From: a virus
Reading direction: 5' to 3' (one strand)
Length of the DNA stretch: 39,442 nucleotides
IMG/VR virus record: IMGVR_UViG_3300033149_006091
Coordinates: 1-39,442 of that record
Part shown: positions 13,195 through 21,471 of the stretch, one piece after another
Numbering within the stretch: position 1 is the first letter of the stretch
How the letters are laid out: each line of letters starts with the position of its first letter
Translations under genes and position numbers: made by a program
Notes under the pieces: model-generated
What the model was told of the DNA's origin: nothing
What the model saw: only the letters and a program-made list of their open reading frames with translations
The model's database searches: none

Positions 13195-14286
13195 ATGAAA
13201 AAAAGAGAAATGAATAATACTAAACTCTTATGGCATATGGATAGAGTCATTTCTTATTTTGATAAAGGAGAAAAAGTCCCGCCAATCCACATAGATATTG
13301 GAATAGCAAAATTCTGTAATTTAAATTGTGTTTTTTGCTATGGCATTTTTCAAAATAGAAAAAAAACAATAATCCAAAGAGACGCCCTACTTCAAACAAT
13401 GAAAGACGCAGGAGAAATCGGAGTAAAATCAATAGCCGTTATCGGAGATGGAGAACCAACCATGAATCCTTACTATTTTGAAGCTCTTGACGCCGGAAAA
13501 AAAGTAGGATTAAGCTTAGCCACTTCAACTAACGGGGTTCTTTTAGACACAGATTCAAAATTAGAAAATATTTTAAGAAATTGTGAATGGATGAGGTTTT
13601 GTTTTTCTGCAGGAACAAGAGAGGGATACAAAAAAATTCACGGAGTAGACAGATATGATAAAGTAGTAAAAAACATAGAGAGAATGGTTTATTTAAAAGA
13701 AAAACATAAATATGGTTGTGATATCGGATTGCAGGCAGTTTTTGTTCCAAATTTAATGGAAGAAGAAATGATAGAGGAAGCAAAATTAGCAAGAAATTTG
13801 GGGGTAGATTATTTTGTAATCAAACAATGCTCTCTCCCAGAAGGAAATAAAAAAGTAGGGGGCATTTCTTTTTCTCCAGAAGATTATGACAAACCAAAAG
13901 TTATAGAATCCTTAAAAAAAGCAGAATCTTACTCCAATGATAAAACAGACGTAATCGTAAAATGGGACTTGATTAGACAAAAAGGAAGAAGACCTTATGA
14001 TGGCTGTTTATCTGTTCCATTTATTTCTGAAATTTCTGGAAATGGAGACTGGTATCCTTGCGGGTATATGTTTGGAGAAAATTCAAGATTTAAAGAGTAT
14101 AAATTTGGGAATGTTCATGAGAAAAGCTTAAAAGAAATCTTCCACTCAGATAGATATTGGGATATAATTGACAAGATGAAAAAATTTGATGTTCATAGGG
14201 ATTGTGCAGGAGCATGCAGATTAGATAAAACAAATGAATTTTGCTATAATTACATAAATAAACCAAAAGGAATAAATTTCATATGA
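13195..14286 (+). CDS. Radical SAM/SPASM enzyme
   Basis: 363 aa. CNLNCVFCYG (C41, C45, C48) and GDGEPT (84-89) are the SAM-cluster and SAM-contact motifs. The C-terminal part has DGCLSVPF, WYPCGYMFGE, a FGNVHEKSLKEIF stretch, then DCAGACRLDKTNEFCYN, the pattern of a SPASM domain with an auxiliary iron-sulphur cluster. The NVHEKSLKEI segment is the usual GNi.e.sl.eIw signature of that domain. It starts three bases after the first radical SAM gene and is only distantly similar to it, so the two probably catalyse different steps. The product is unknown. Confidence 0.88.
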   Translation: MKKREMNNTKLLWHMDRVISYFDKGEKVPPIHIDIGIAKFCNLNCVFCYGIFQNRKKTIIQRDALLQTMKDAGEIGVKSIAVIGDGEPTMNPYYFEALDAGKKVGLSLATSTNGVLLDTDSKLENILRNCEWMRFCFSAGTREGYKKIHGVDRYDKVVKNIERMVYLKEKHKYGCDIGLQAVFVPNLMEEEMIEEAKLARNLGVDYFVIKQCSLPEGNKKVGGISFSPEDYDKPKVIESLKKAESYSNDKTDVIVKWDLIRQKGRRPYDGCLSVPFISEISGNGDWYPCGYMFGENSRFKEYKFGNVHEKSLKEIFHSDRYWDIIDKMKKFDVHRDCAGACRLDKTNEFCYNYINKPKGINFI

Positions 14287-14405
14287 GAGTAAAAAAGAAG
14301 TGTGATAGGTGTGGAATAATGAGAAATGAATTGACTTTTTATAGAGGACAATTTCTTTGTGGTAAATGTAGAAAAAGCGGGAGAATAATCAAAAGCAAAA
14401 AATGA
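14283..14405 (+). CDS. Zinc-ribbon mini-protein, 40 aa
   Basis: Two CxxC pairs (CDRCG at residues 7-11 and CGKCRKS at 26-32) in a very basic protein. It is probably a single zinc ribbon that binds nucleic acid or a partner. It overlaps the radical SAM gene by four bases and the nuclease gene by four. The same design as the 46-aa protein at 701-841. Confidence 0.7.
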   Translation: MRVKKKCDRCGIMRNELTFYRGQFLCGKCRKSGRIIKSKK

Positions 14406-14869
14406 ACACAAGAGCAAAAGGAATGAGGTTTGAAGCACAAGTCAGGAAAGACTTAGAGTCAAGAGGCTTTATAATTAGCAAGTGGCAGAATAATGTTGAA
14501 TTATCTAATAAAAAAGAGAAAATAGAGGGGAGATTAGTCCCAGCAAGACAGGGAAAATACAGACTAACAAGCACAGGATTTCCAGATTTTATTATTTTTA
14601 GAAGGATAGAACTTCAGGGACACGGAAGACACAAGTTCCCAAAGAAAATTAGAATAAGAGAGGTTTGGGGGTATAGTGAGATTTCTTTTCCACAGCCAAT
14701 GTATGCTATTGTCGGGGTAGAATGTAAATTCAATGGTTACCTGTCAAAAGAGGAAAAAGCAAAATGTGAATGGCTTTTAGAGAATAATATCTTCAGTAAA
14801 ATACTTATAGCTAAAAAAGGGAAAGGTGGAATAGTCTATGAAGAATGGGACGCAAAAAGAGAAAATTAG
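14402..14869 (+). CDS. PD-(D/E)XK (VRR-NUC-like) nuclease
   Basis: 155 aa. The restriction-nuclease fold is seen as GMRFEAQVRKDLESRGF (7-23, E11), STGFPDFIIF (57-66, D62) and IVGVECKFN (103-111, E107 and K109), followed by LSKEEKAKCEWL. Together these give the E...PD...ExK catalytic set. Families with this spacing include VRR-NUC and Holliday-junction resolvase-like enzymes. It may resolve replication or packaging intermediates. Standing next to a DNA methyltransferase, it could instead be a restriction partner, though it is small and lacks an obvious recognition domain. Confidence 0.8.
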   Translation: MNTRAKGMRFEAQVRKDLESRGFIISKWQNNVELSNKKEKIEGRLVPARQGKYRLTSTGFPDFIIFRRIELQGHGRHKFPKKIRIREVWGYSEISFPQPMYAIVGVECKFNGYLSKEEKAKCEWLLENNIFSKILIAKKGKGGIVYEEWDAKREN

Positions 14870-14907
14870 AGTTGGCTAACTAAAATTTGTATCAACAAGT
14901 ATAAAAA

Positions 14908-15984
14908 ATGAAGACAATACATAAATTATATTTAGGAGATTGTAATGAAATAATGGCTAAATTTAAAGCGGAAAGCGTTGATGTAGTCTTAGTAGATCCG
15001 CCTTACAATACAGCTAATAAAAATACAAAAAAACTTAGAGGAAGAAAAGATTTATCTAAAGATTTTGGAAAATGGGACTATTTTGGAGATGCTGAATACT
15101 TAAGTTTTACTAAAAAATGGATTTCTAATGTTGTTAGGGTTTTAAAGAAATCAGGAAATTTTTTAATTTTTTGCAAATTGGAATATGTAAGTGATATTAG
15201 AAGGATTTATGAGTCTTTTAGACTTTACCATCATGCAACCATTATTTGGCATAAAACAAATCCTGCACCACAAATAAGAAAGACGGGTTTTTTATCCTCA
15301 TGTGAAGCTATTCTATGGGCTGTTAAAGGTTATGATGAAAAAAAAGTTCCTTACACATTTAATTTTAAATCTCAGAAAGAGATGCATAACTTTATTGAAA
15401 CCCCAATATGCATGGGAAAAGAAAGAACAAAACACCCTACTCAAAAACCAGAAAAAGTTATAAGACACTTATTAGAAATATTCAGTAATCCAGGAGACAC
15501 TGTCTTAGATTGTTTTGCTGGAAGTGGAACGACTACAAAAGTAGCTAAAGAACTTGGTAGAAATTCCATAAGTATTGAAAATAACAAGGAATATTTTCAA
15601 ATAATGAAACAAAGATTACATGTTAATGAGCAATTATTCAACAAGGTAAAAATGGAAAAAATAGGAATAGGAAAAATAGTTAAAAGAAGAAACTCTAAAG
15701 TTTATAGTGGAACTCTCCCATTCAAAATAGGAGAGGATGTTGTGTTAATAAAAAAGAGCGATTTAGAATTAATGATAAAAAATTCCACAGCCGCTTTACT
15801 TTCAAATAAAATAGAAATGCCAAAGTCTCTTTATCCGCCATGCTTATTAGACGAGATAGATTACATTACAGAAGATGGAAGATTTAAATTATTTTTAGAT
15901 AGACATTTATATTCACCTAATTTTAAAGATATGATATTCATTCGATACGAAAGTGTCGATGAAGCATTTATGGAGGAGCTATGA
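14908..15984 (+). CDS. DNA methyltransferase, DPPY type (N6-adenine or N4-cytosine)
   Basis: 358 aa. Motif IV DPPY (30-33) lies near the N-terminus and motif I CFAGSGTTT (about 201-209) lies after it, with HPTQKPEKVIRHLL just before: the beta-class order. It methylates a base in double-stranded DNA using SAM, probably shielding viral DNA from host nucleases. The C-terminal 120 residues (from about 240) are unlike the methyltransferase core and may hold the target-recognition or an accessory domain. The 38-base gap upstream holds AAAATTTGTAT about 23 bases before the ATG, a weak promoter candidate. The stop overlaps the next glycosyltransferase by four bases. Confidence 0.9.
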   Translation: MKTIHKLYLGDCNEIMAKFKAESVDVVLVDPPYNTANKNTKKLRGRKDLSKDFGKWDYFGDAEYLSFTKKWISNVVRVLKKSGNFLIFCKLEYVSDIRRIYESFRLYHHATIIWHKTNPAPQIRKTGFLSSCEAILWAVKGYDEKKVPYTFNFKSQKEMHNFIETPICMGKERTKHPTQKPEKVIRHLLEIFSNPGDTVLDCFAGSGTTTKVAKELGRNSISIENNKEYFQIMKQRLHVNEQLFNKVKMEKIGIGKIVKRRNSKVYSGTLPFKIGEDVVLIKKSDLELMIKNSTAALLSNKIEMPKSLYPPCLLDEIDYITEDGRFKLFLDRHLYSPNFKDMIFIRYESVDEAFMEEL

Positions 15985-17021
15985 AAATTATATGGAAAGG
16001 GCCAATATTTAATCCGACAGGAATAGCCACGGCGAGCAGAGAGACTGTAAAAGCATTAGTTAAACTCGGATGTCAAGTTCAAACTACTGACGTCTGGCAC
16101 GATTCTTATGATTTTAACGAAGGATTGGAACACCTAAACAAACCAATAAATGCAAACGGAGCAAATACAATCTTCGCTGATTATCCTCAATATTGGAGAG
16201 AAGGATATGGAAGATTGATAGGACATTTTGTTCATGAAGGAACAAGACTTTTTCCTGATTGGGTTACTCACCTAAACAAAGTAGAAAGATTATGGGTTCC
16301 AAGCAAAGCAACCAAAAACCTATTTAAATGGAATGGGGTAGAAGTTCCAATAGAAATAATTCCTCACGGAATCAGTGAGATTTATCGTCCTGCCGATTAT
16401 GAAAGCGAGGAATTTATTTTTTTGTCTGTTAATTCTTGGACAGGAAATAAAGGGGATAGAAAAGGAACAGACCTTCTAATCAAAGCATTTGATGAGGAAT
16501 TTAAAAATGAAAAAGTAAAATTATTATTAAAAATTTCTACATTTTGGAGAAAAGGGATAGACTATGGAAGAGCCATTTATGATATTCTTGGACATATAAA
16601 TAAGAATATTTTATGGAATGATGCTTATGTCCCAGAAAAAGAATTAGTCAAATATTATCAAAAATCTAATTGTTTTGTAGCTCCTACAAGAGGAGAAGCA
16701 TTCGGATTAACAATTGCTAATGCTATGCGGTGCGGGCTTCCAGTAATTGCCACAAAAGATATAAACTCTGGGCATATGGATTATTGTAAAGGGAAAGGAG
16801 TATTATTTGTAGATGCTCCGAATGTAATCCAAGGAGACCCAACTTTTTATATAGAAGGGAATATGTTGGCGGAGCCAGACTTAGAAAGCCTAAAATCTCA
16901 AATGAGATGGGCCTATGAGAACAGGGATAAACTCAAAAAATTAGGTAAATTAAATGTAAATGAGGTAAAACATTTAACATGGGAGAACACAGCCAAAAAA
17001 ATAATGAACTTACTATCCTGA
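15981..17021 (+). CDS. Glycosyltransferase family 4 (GT-B fold)
   Basis: 346 aa. The N-terminal acceptor domain starts KIIWKGPIFNPTGIATASRE, with the glycine-rich loop typical of the family. The C-terminal donor domain holds RGEAFGLTIANAMRCGLPVI (about 236-255), the E-x7-E type nucleotide-sugar site, and IPHGIS (about 130) at the domain linker. It transfers sugars from nucleotide donors with retention. It lacks transmembrane segments. The last 43 bases overlap the next glycosyltransferase, so the pair is likely co-expressed and may act in sequence on one glycan. Confidence 0.88.
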   Translation: MKIIWKGPIFNPTGIATASRETVKALVKLGCQVQTTDVWHDSYDFNEGLEHLNKPINANGANTIFADYPQYWREGYGRLIGHFVHEGTRLFPDWVTHLNKVERLWVPSKATKNLFKWNGVEVPIEIIPHGISEIYRPADYESEEFIFLSVNSWTGNKGDRKGTDLLIKAFDEEFKNEKVKLLLKISTFWRKGIDYGRAIYDILGHINKNILWNDAYVPEKELVKYYQKSNCFVAPTRGEAFGLTIANAMRCGLPVIATKDINSGHMDYCKGKGVLFVDAPNVIQGDPTFYIEGNMLAEPDLESLKSQMRWAYENRDKLKKLGKLNVNEVKHLTWENTAKKIMNLLS

Positions 17022-18226
17022 GTTATGGAGACAACCCCCTTGTTTCCACTGGATATGGACAAGTATGGAATAATCTTCTCAAAAGATGGACTAAACAAAA
17101 ACCTAAATGGAAATTTTATCATCTTGGATGGCAAAGCAGAGACCGTGCTCATGAAACCAAAGAAGGATTTATTCAGCTTCCGATGGGAAAATTAGAATAT
17201 GGTTATGATACAGTAGTAACAAACATAATGAAATATAATCCTGATTTTTTCATAACATTATGTGATGTCGGATGGCAGTCTGGATTCATCAAGAGTGTTT
17301 ATGAAGCAAAGAGAAGAGGATGGAAAGGCAAATGGATTGCATATACTCCAATTGATACTCATTCTTGGGCTATGACTTGGGACGAAATTTTTCAAAGTCC
17401 AGATATTAATGTTGCTATGTCTCAATGGGGAGAAGCAATGATGAAAAAACATAATGTCCCAAACGTAACGATGATTCCTCATGGAGTTGATACAAAAGTT
17501 TTTTATCCTCTTTCTATTAGAGAACAATTAAGAGAAAAATATAAAGTGAATGATAAATTTGTAGTTGGATTTGTAGGCAGAAACCAACGAAGAAAGATGA
17601 TAGCCAATTTGATTAAGGGATTTTCTAATTTTGCTAAAAATAAAGATGATGTTTTATTATTGCTTCATACAGACCAAGAACCTGCCAAAGCCAAACAAAA
17701 TGTAGAAACAGCATTTGTTGGATGGAGTCTTCCTTATTTACAAGATAAATTTAAAATAGAGGATAAACTAAAATTATCTAAGACCAATTTAGATATTGAT
17801 ACGAGACAAAAGATAGCCCCCCAAAATATGAATGAAATTTATAATTTAATGGATATTTTTTGTTATGCGACAGGAGGAGAAGGATTTGGTCTCCCCGCAA
17901 TCGAATGTCAAAGCGCAGGAGTTCCCTTGCTTATGACTTCTTGCACTACTGCATTTGAATTATGTAGAAAGCATAATTTAATCCCTGTTTTAGTGGATTG
18001 TTATGGAAGAGCTGTTGTAGATATCGGAACAAATGGAGTTGAATTTGTTTATCCTGATGATATTAAAATAGCAGAACTTTTAGAAAAATATTATAATGAT
18101 TGGAAAGGGAAAAAAGAATTATTAAAAAAAGAGTCAGAAGATGCAAGAAAATTCTCTCTCAAATATGATTGGGATATAATATCAAAGAGATGGATAAATT
18201 TATTTGAAAATGAGAAGTATTGGTGA
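16979..18226 (+). CDS. Glycosyltransferase family 4 (GT-B fold)
   Basis: 415 aa. SYGDNPLVSTGYGQVWNNLL (about 15-34) is the acceptor-side loop, IPHGVDTKVFYP (about 160-171) the linker motif and GGEGFGLPAIECQSAGVPLL (about 299-318) the donor E-x7-E site. This is a complete family 4 enzyme, distinct from its upstream neighbour. The annotated ATG lies inside the preceding gene. Conserved sequence begins about 12 residues later, so the true start is uncertain. It is followed by the large terminase with a 17-base overlap, linking the glycan block to the virion block. Confidence 0.87.
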   Translation: MGEHSQKNNELTILSYGDNPLVSTGYGQVWNNLLKRWTKQKPKWKFYHLGWQSRDRAHETKEGFIQLPMGKLEYGYDTVVTNIMKYNPDFFITLCDVGWQSGFIKSVYEAKRRGWKGKWIAYTPIDTHSWAMTWDEIFQSPDINVAMSQWGEAMMKKHNVPNVTMIPHGVDTKVFYPLSIREQLREKYKVNDKFVVGFVGRNQRRKMIANLIKGFSNFAKNKDDVLLLLHTDQEPAKAKQNVETAFVGWSLPYLQDKFKIEDKLKLSKTNLDIDTRQKIAPQNMNEIYNLMDIFCYATGGEGFGLPAIECQSAGVPLLMTSCTTAFELCRKHNLIPVLVDCYGRAVVDIGTNGVEFVYPDDIKIAELLEKYYNDWKGKKELLKKESEDARKFSLKYDWDIISKRWINLFENEKYW

Positions 18227-19622
18227 TATTCTTGAAGGAACAAAATATATGCCTCATGAGATGGAATTTTTTCTTGCAGAGTGTATGATAGATTATCTTT
18301 ATTTTGCTAAACATGTTCTGGGATTTGAAATAGCAGATTATCATCAAGAATGGTATGAATTAGTGGAAAGATTCCCAAGATTGAGTATCACTGCATTTAG
18401 AGGTTCAGGAAAAACCCATTTTTTTTCTGGTTATTTTTTATGGAAGGCAATTTTTAATCCAAAAACAGAATATTTAATTATTTCTAATTTATTAGAACAG
18501 GCAAAACTTATTTTAAAGATTATAAGAACTATGATTGTAGAAAATGAAATATTAAAACAATTTGTCCCGCAAAATAGAGAGGGCTCATGGAAAGCAACTG
18601 AATTAAATTTGGTTAATGGTTCTATTTTTTATTGTAAGCCTTACGGGGAGGGAGTGAGGTCTATCCACCCAAATTATGTATTATGCGACGAGGCGGGGGA
18701 ATATGAAGATAAATCTATTTTTTGGACGGCAGTTTTAGGAACAATTCAATTAAAGCAAGGAAGAGTGATTGTCATAGGAACCCCAAAAAGTTCAGTAGAT
18801 TTGTTATCTGAATTAAAAGAAAATGATGAATATTTTTGTAAAGAATATCCCGCAGAATTAAATGGGAAACCTCTTTGGCCACAACGATATACAAACAAAC
18901 CAATAGATGAATTCGGAAAAAGAAGCTTAGTTAAGATTAGAAAAGAAATGGGAGAGCTCCCATACACCCAAGAATATATGCTAATTCCGATAAGCTCCGC
19001 AAATAGTTTGTTCCCTTATGGATTGACCACCAAAGCAGTAGATAATTCTATGGGATTTCTTCCTTATGGAAGAAAAGACGGAAAATATTATATAGGATAT
19101 GATATGGCAATTTCCCCGAAAGGAGACTGGACGGTTATGACTGTAATTGAAGCAAATACTGATGGAAAAATAGTTGTAGAAGCCCAAAGATTCAGAGACA
19201 CATTCGAAGAACAAAAAAGAAGACTCAACAGATTATACGAAGATTTTAAACCAATCAAAATTTTAATAGATTCAACTGGACTTGGGGATATTCCAGTCAG
19301 AGAGCTTCAAGAAAAGTTCGAATGTGTAGAGGCAGTAAAATTCACCTATGATGAAAAATACAAAATGTTGATGGATTTAAGACAGGAATTTGAAAGATAT
19401 AATATTACTCTTCCTAATTTAAAAGATGATAGAGCATATACATACACGCAACAATTATTAAAAGAATTAAATGACTTTTCGATAAAAACAGATTTAAAAA
19501 TCGGGAGCAGACATAAATTAAAGTTCCATTCTGGGAAAACGGATGATTGTGTGATTTCATTGGCATTAGCAAACAAAGCAGCACAATTAACTTCCGGAAA
19601 CGTATCACTAACAGCTTTTTAA
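18210..19622 (+). CDS. terL: Large terminase subunit
   Basis: 470 aa. This packaging motor and nuclease fills proheads with DNA. ATPase: Walker A FRGSGKTH (63-70), Walker B YVLCDEAGE (156-164), coupling motif VIGTPKS (188-194). RNase H-like nuclease: GYDMAISPKGDWTVMTVI (D298), LIDSTGLGD (D354) and KTDDCVISLALAN (D445/D446), which supply the metal-binding acids. ATG 18210 is preferred; a TTG at 18204 is also in frame. The gene lies between a glycosyltransferase and the protease-scaffold-capsid genes. The portal that usually follows is about 10 kb away. Confidence 0.95.
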   Translation: MRSIGDILEGTKYMPHEMEFFLAECMIDYLYFAKHVLGFEIADYHQEWYELVERFPRLSITAFRGSGKTHFFSGYFLWKAIFNPKTEYLIISNLLEQAKLILKIIRTMIVENEILKQFVPQNREGSWKATELNLVNGSIFYCKPYGEGVRSIHPNYVLCDEAGEYEDKSIFWTAVLGTIQLKQGRVIVIGTPKSSVDLLSELKENDEYFCKEYPAELNGKPLWPQRYTNKPIDEFGKRSLVKIRKEMGELPYTQEYMLIPISSANSLFPYGLTTKAVDNSMGFLPYGRKDGKYYIGYDMAISPKGDWTVMTVIEANTDGKIVVEAQRFRDTFEEQKRRLNRLYEDFKPIKILIDSTGLGDIPVRELQEKFECVEAVKFTYDEKYKMLMDLRQEFERYNITLPNLKDDRAYTYTQQLLKELNDFSIKTDLKIGSRHKLKFHSGKTDDCVISLALANKAAQLTSGNVSLTAF

Positions 19623-19861
19623 TCAGAGATATTTATAGTAACATAACCTCTGCTTACATTTAAAGTTCCATCATGGTATCTCATAAGAATTGTTTTATAA
19701 AACTTTTCTAATAACTTAGATTTATTAATTTTAAATTCCTTACAGAATTTATTAAAATCATCTCTTATTTGTTTATCAATTAGATGACATTCTCCGACCT
19801 TTTCTGGATATATATAAATTTTTCCATTTCCAAATTTTCCGCCAGCTCTTACTTTTTTCAT
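19619..19861 (-). CDS. Ribbon-helix-helix-like protein on the opposite strand, 80 aa
   Basis: The only minus-strand gene inside the virion block, convergent with the terminase (4-base overlap). Begins MKKVRAGGKFGNGKIYIYPE. The middle IDKQIRDDFNKFCKEFKINK (28-47) plus SKLLEKFYKTIL resembles the two helices of ribbon-helix-helix repressors. Its start region faces the protease promoter, with AATTTAAAC upstream as a possible TATA box, so it is placed to control the structural operon. The family call is tentative. Confidence 0.55.
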   Translation of the reverse strand: MKKVRAGGKFGNGKIYIYPEKVGECHLIDKQIRDDFNKFCKEFKINKSKLLEKFYKTILMRYHDGTLNVSRGYVTINISD

Positions 19862-19933
19862 TTTTAAAATAGTGGGTTTAAATTGAGCGACAAGAAGTAG
19901 GACAACACTCTGACGCTCATACCCACACCTATT

Positions 19934-19997
19934 TATAGAAAATAATATTACTATTTAAATCTTTTGTTTTATAGAAAATAAAGGCAATTTATAAATA
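19934..19997 (+). promoter_or_regulatory. Promoter of the capsid block with two TATAGAAAATA elements
   Basis: TATAGAAAATA occurs at 19934 (followed after six bases by TATTTAAAT) and again at 19970, followed five bases later by AATTTATAAATA (19986-19997). The latter box is centred about 27 bases before the ATG at 20019, giving a leaderless mRNA. The second copy matches the portal promoter at 29385-29412 almost base for base. The upstream copy may be an operator or a second start. A 6-base inverted repeat (TGAGCG...CGCTCA) lies at about 19883-19920. Confidence 0.65.
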
Positions 19998-20018
19998 CCA
20001 TTAAATAGTAGTTAAAAT

Positions 20019-21035
20019 ATGCCAGCTAAACTTGATGAAATCCACGAATCAATTAGAAGAAAGCTTAGTGGCAAAATCAATCCAAGAACAAAAAAACCTT
20101 ACACAGAATCAGAAATTTGGGCGATAGCCCAAGCACAATATCAAGAATGGAAGAAAAAAAATAAGATGGTAGAAGTATTTACTCCAATAACAAAAAGTTG
20201 GACTGAAACAATCAATAAAGAAACGGGAGAAAAACAAAGATTTATAGAGGTAACTGTAAGTGGATTAAAAGAAGATAGAGACGGCGAAAGAATTTCTCAA
20301 GAAGCTATTTTAGATATGATTAATCAGTATAAATCTGGAAAAATCCCTTTAATGCCCAATCATGGACAGATAACTCCCACTGGGGAAAGATTATACAGAT
20401 GGCAGGATATGATGGGAGTATGGGTTGATGCTAAACAGGTAGGAGATAATCTTGTTGCAGTAGCAAGATTAAATAATGCTCATCCAGAAAGTGAATTATT
20501 TTGGAATTACATTCAAGAAGGAATGCCTATTGGATTTAGCATCGGCGCCAAGCCAATTGAAGCAGAAGAAGAGGAAGTAGCAGATACAGAACCAGAAATA
20601 GAAAAAGCAAGAGGAGAAGGCATTGGAGTGGGCGGAGAAAGACAAGGAGATGGCGGAGCCGATTATTGTATTTGTCCAAATTGTGGTTATAAAGAAACAC
20701 ATACAAAAGGAATTCCATGTTCAGAAAAAAAATGTCCTAAATGTGGAACACCATTAAAAGGAATAAACAAAAGTTTAGAATTAAAAGCAAAAGTCACAAA
20801 CCTCGAAGAAAAAAGAAAACAATTAGGAATGTCTGTTTCTGAATTCTATGCGGCCCCACGAGACCCTCCAAGCAGTTCAGCATTACCTATCTTTGATGCA
20901 GCTCACGTAAGAAATGCTATGGCAAGGTTTAACCAAACCAAATTCAGAAGTGCAGAAGAAAAAGCAAAGGCCAAAAGAAAAATCATCGCCGCCGCAAAAA
21001 AATTCAAAATAAATATTGGAGCATTCGATGCCTAA
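20019..21035 (+). CDS. HK97-type prohead protease, main part
   Basis: 338 aa. It cuts scaffold and capsid during head maturation. Core: VTVSGLKEDRDGERISQEA (78-96), LMPNHGQI (111-118, catalytic H115) and GMPIGFSIGAK (168-178, catalytic S174). Two additions are present. One is a six-cysteine zinc ribbon (C217, C219, C222, C234, C239, C242). The other is a C-terminal module containing ALPIFDAAHVRNAMARFNQT and KIIAAAKKFKI, seen in other phage capsid-operon proteins. The N-terminal 45 residues (KINPRTKKPYTESEIWAIA) are another phage-specific module. The typical end of the protease (ETSAVGTPSYPDA) is found not here but in the next, overlapping gene. The leaderless start is set by the TATA box 27 bases upstream. 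Confidence 0.85.
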   Translation: MPAKLDEIHESIRRKLSGKINPRTKKPYTESEIWAIAQAQYQEWKKKNKMVEVFTPITKSWTETINKETGEKQRFIEVTVSGLKEDRDGERISQEAILDMINQYKSGKIPLMPNHGQITPTGERLYRWQDMMGVWVDAKQVGDNLVAVARLNNAHPESELFWNYIQEGMPIGFSIGAKPIEAEEEEVADTEPEIEKARGEGIGVGGERQGDGGADYCICPNCGYKETHTKGIPCSEKKCPKCGTPLKGINKSLELKAKVTNLEEKRKQLGMSVSEFYAAPRDPPSSSALPIFDAAHVRNAMARFNQTKFRSAEEKAKAKRKIIAAAKKFKINIGAFDA

Positions 21036-21471
21036 AAAAAGAAGAGTTTGGAAAAAAATAGAATTAATTGAAACAAGCGCAGTTGGAACACCAAGTTACC
21101 CAGATGCTCATTTATCTTACTCATTTATCAAAGCACTTAATGCTCAATTAAATTTAAAGGAGACCGAGATGGCAGAAGAAAACGAAGTTCAGGAAACTGA
21201 AACTTCCGAAGCTCCTGCTGAAACTTCTGAAACTTCCGAAAGCGAAGAAAAAGAAGAAACAGAAAATTCTGAAAGCGAAAGCGAAAAATCAGAAGATTCA
21301 GCAGAAAAATCTGCAGAAATCAAAGAGTTAATTGACAAATCTGTCAATGAAGCTCTTATAAAGGCTATTAAGGAACTCTCTCCACAGAGAGGCTTAGTAG
21401 CTAAAAAAGAAGAACTGCAGAAAATGAGCTTAGGAGAGCTTGCTATCAAATCAGGTCTCTTCAAAGCATAA
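21028..21471 (+). CDS. Prohead protease C-terminal segment fused to scaffold
   Basis: 147 aa, starting at ATG 21028 inside the end of the protease gene (8-base overlap, +1 frame, ATGCCTAA). Residues about 8-28 (WKKIELIETSAVGTPSYPDA) match the stretch that normally closes the protease domain, where 'EiSvV..PA.p.A' precedes the scaffold. The rest is acidic and low in complexity (S/E/T-rich, about 48-100) and then helical, like a scaffolding or delta domain. Termination-reinitiation at ATGCCTAA would couple it to the protease. The product could complement the protease fold in trans. Confidence 0.7.
   Translation: MPKKRRVWKKIELIETSAVGTPSYPDAHLSYSFIKALNAQLNLKETEMAEENEVQETETSEAPAETSETSESEEKEETENSESESEKSEDSAEKSAEIKELIDKSVNEALIKAIKELSPQRGLVAKKEELQKMSLGELAIKSGLFKA
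21169..21471 (+). CDS. Nested scaffolding protein, internal start
   Basis: An internal in-frame ATG at 21169 is preceded by AAAGGAG at a six-base spacing, a much better ribosome binding site than the upstream start has. It would yield a separate 100-aa acidic protein (MAEENEVQETETSEAPAETS onwards) ending in a helix, right before the capsid gene. This copies the lambda C/Nu3 arrangement, in which scaffold is the in-frame C-terminal product of the protease gene. Confidence 0.6.
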   Translation: MAEENEVQETETSEAPAETSETSESEEKEETENSESESEKSEDSAEKSAEIKELIDKSVNEALIKAIKELSPQRGLVAKKEELQKMSLGELAIKSGLFKA

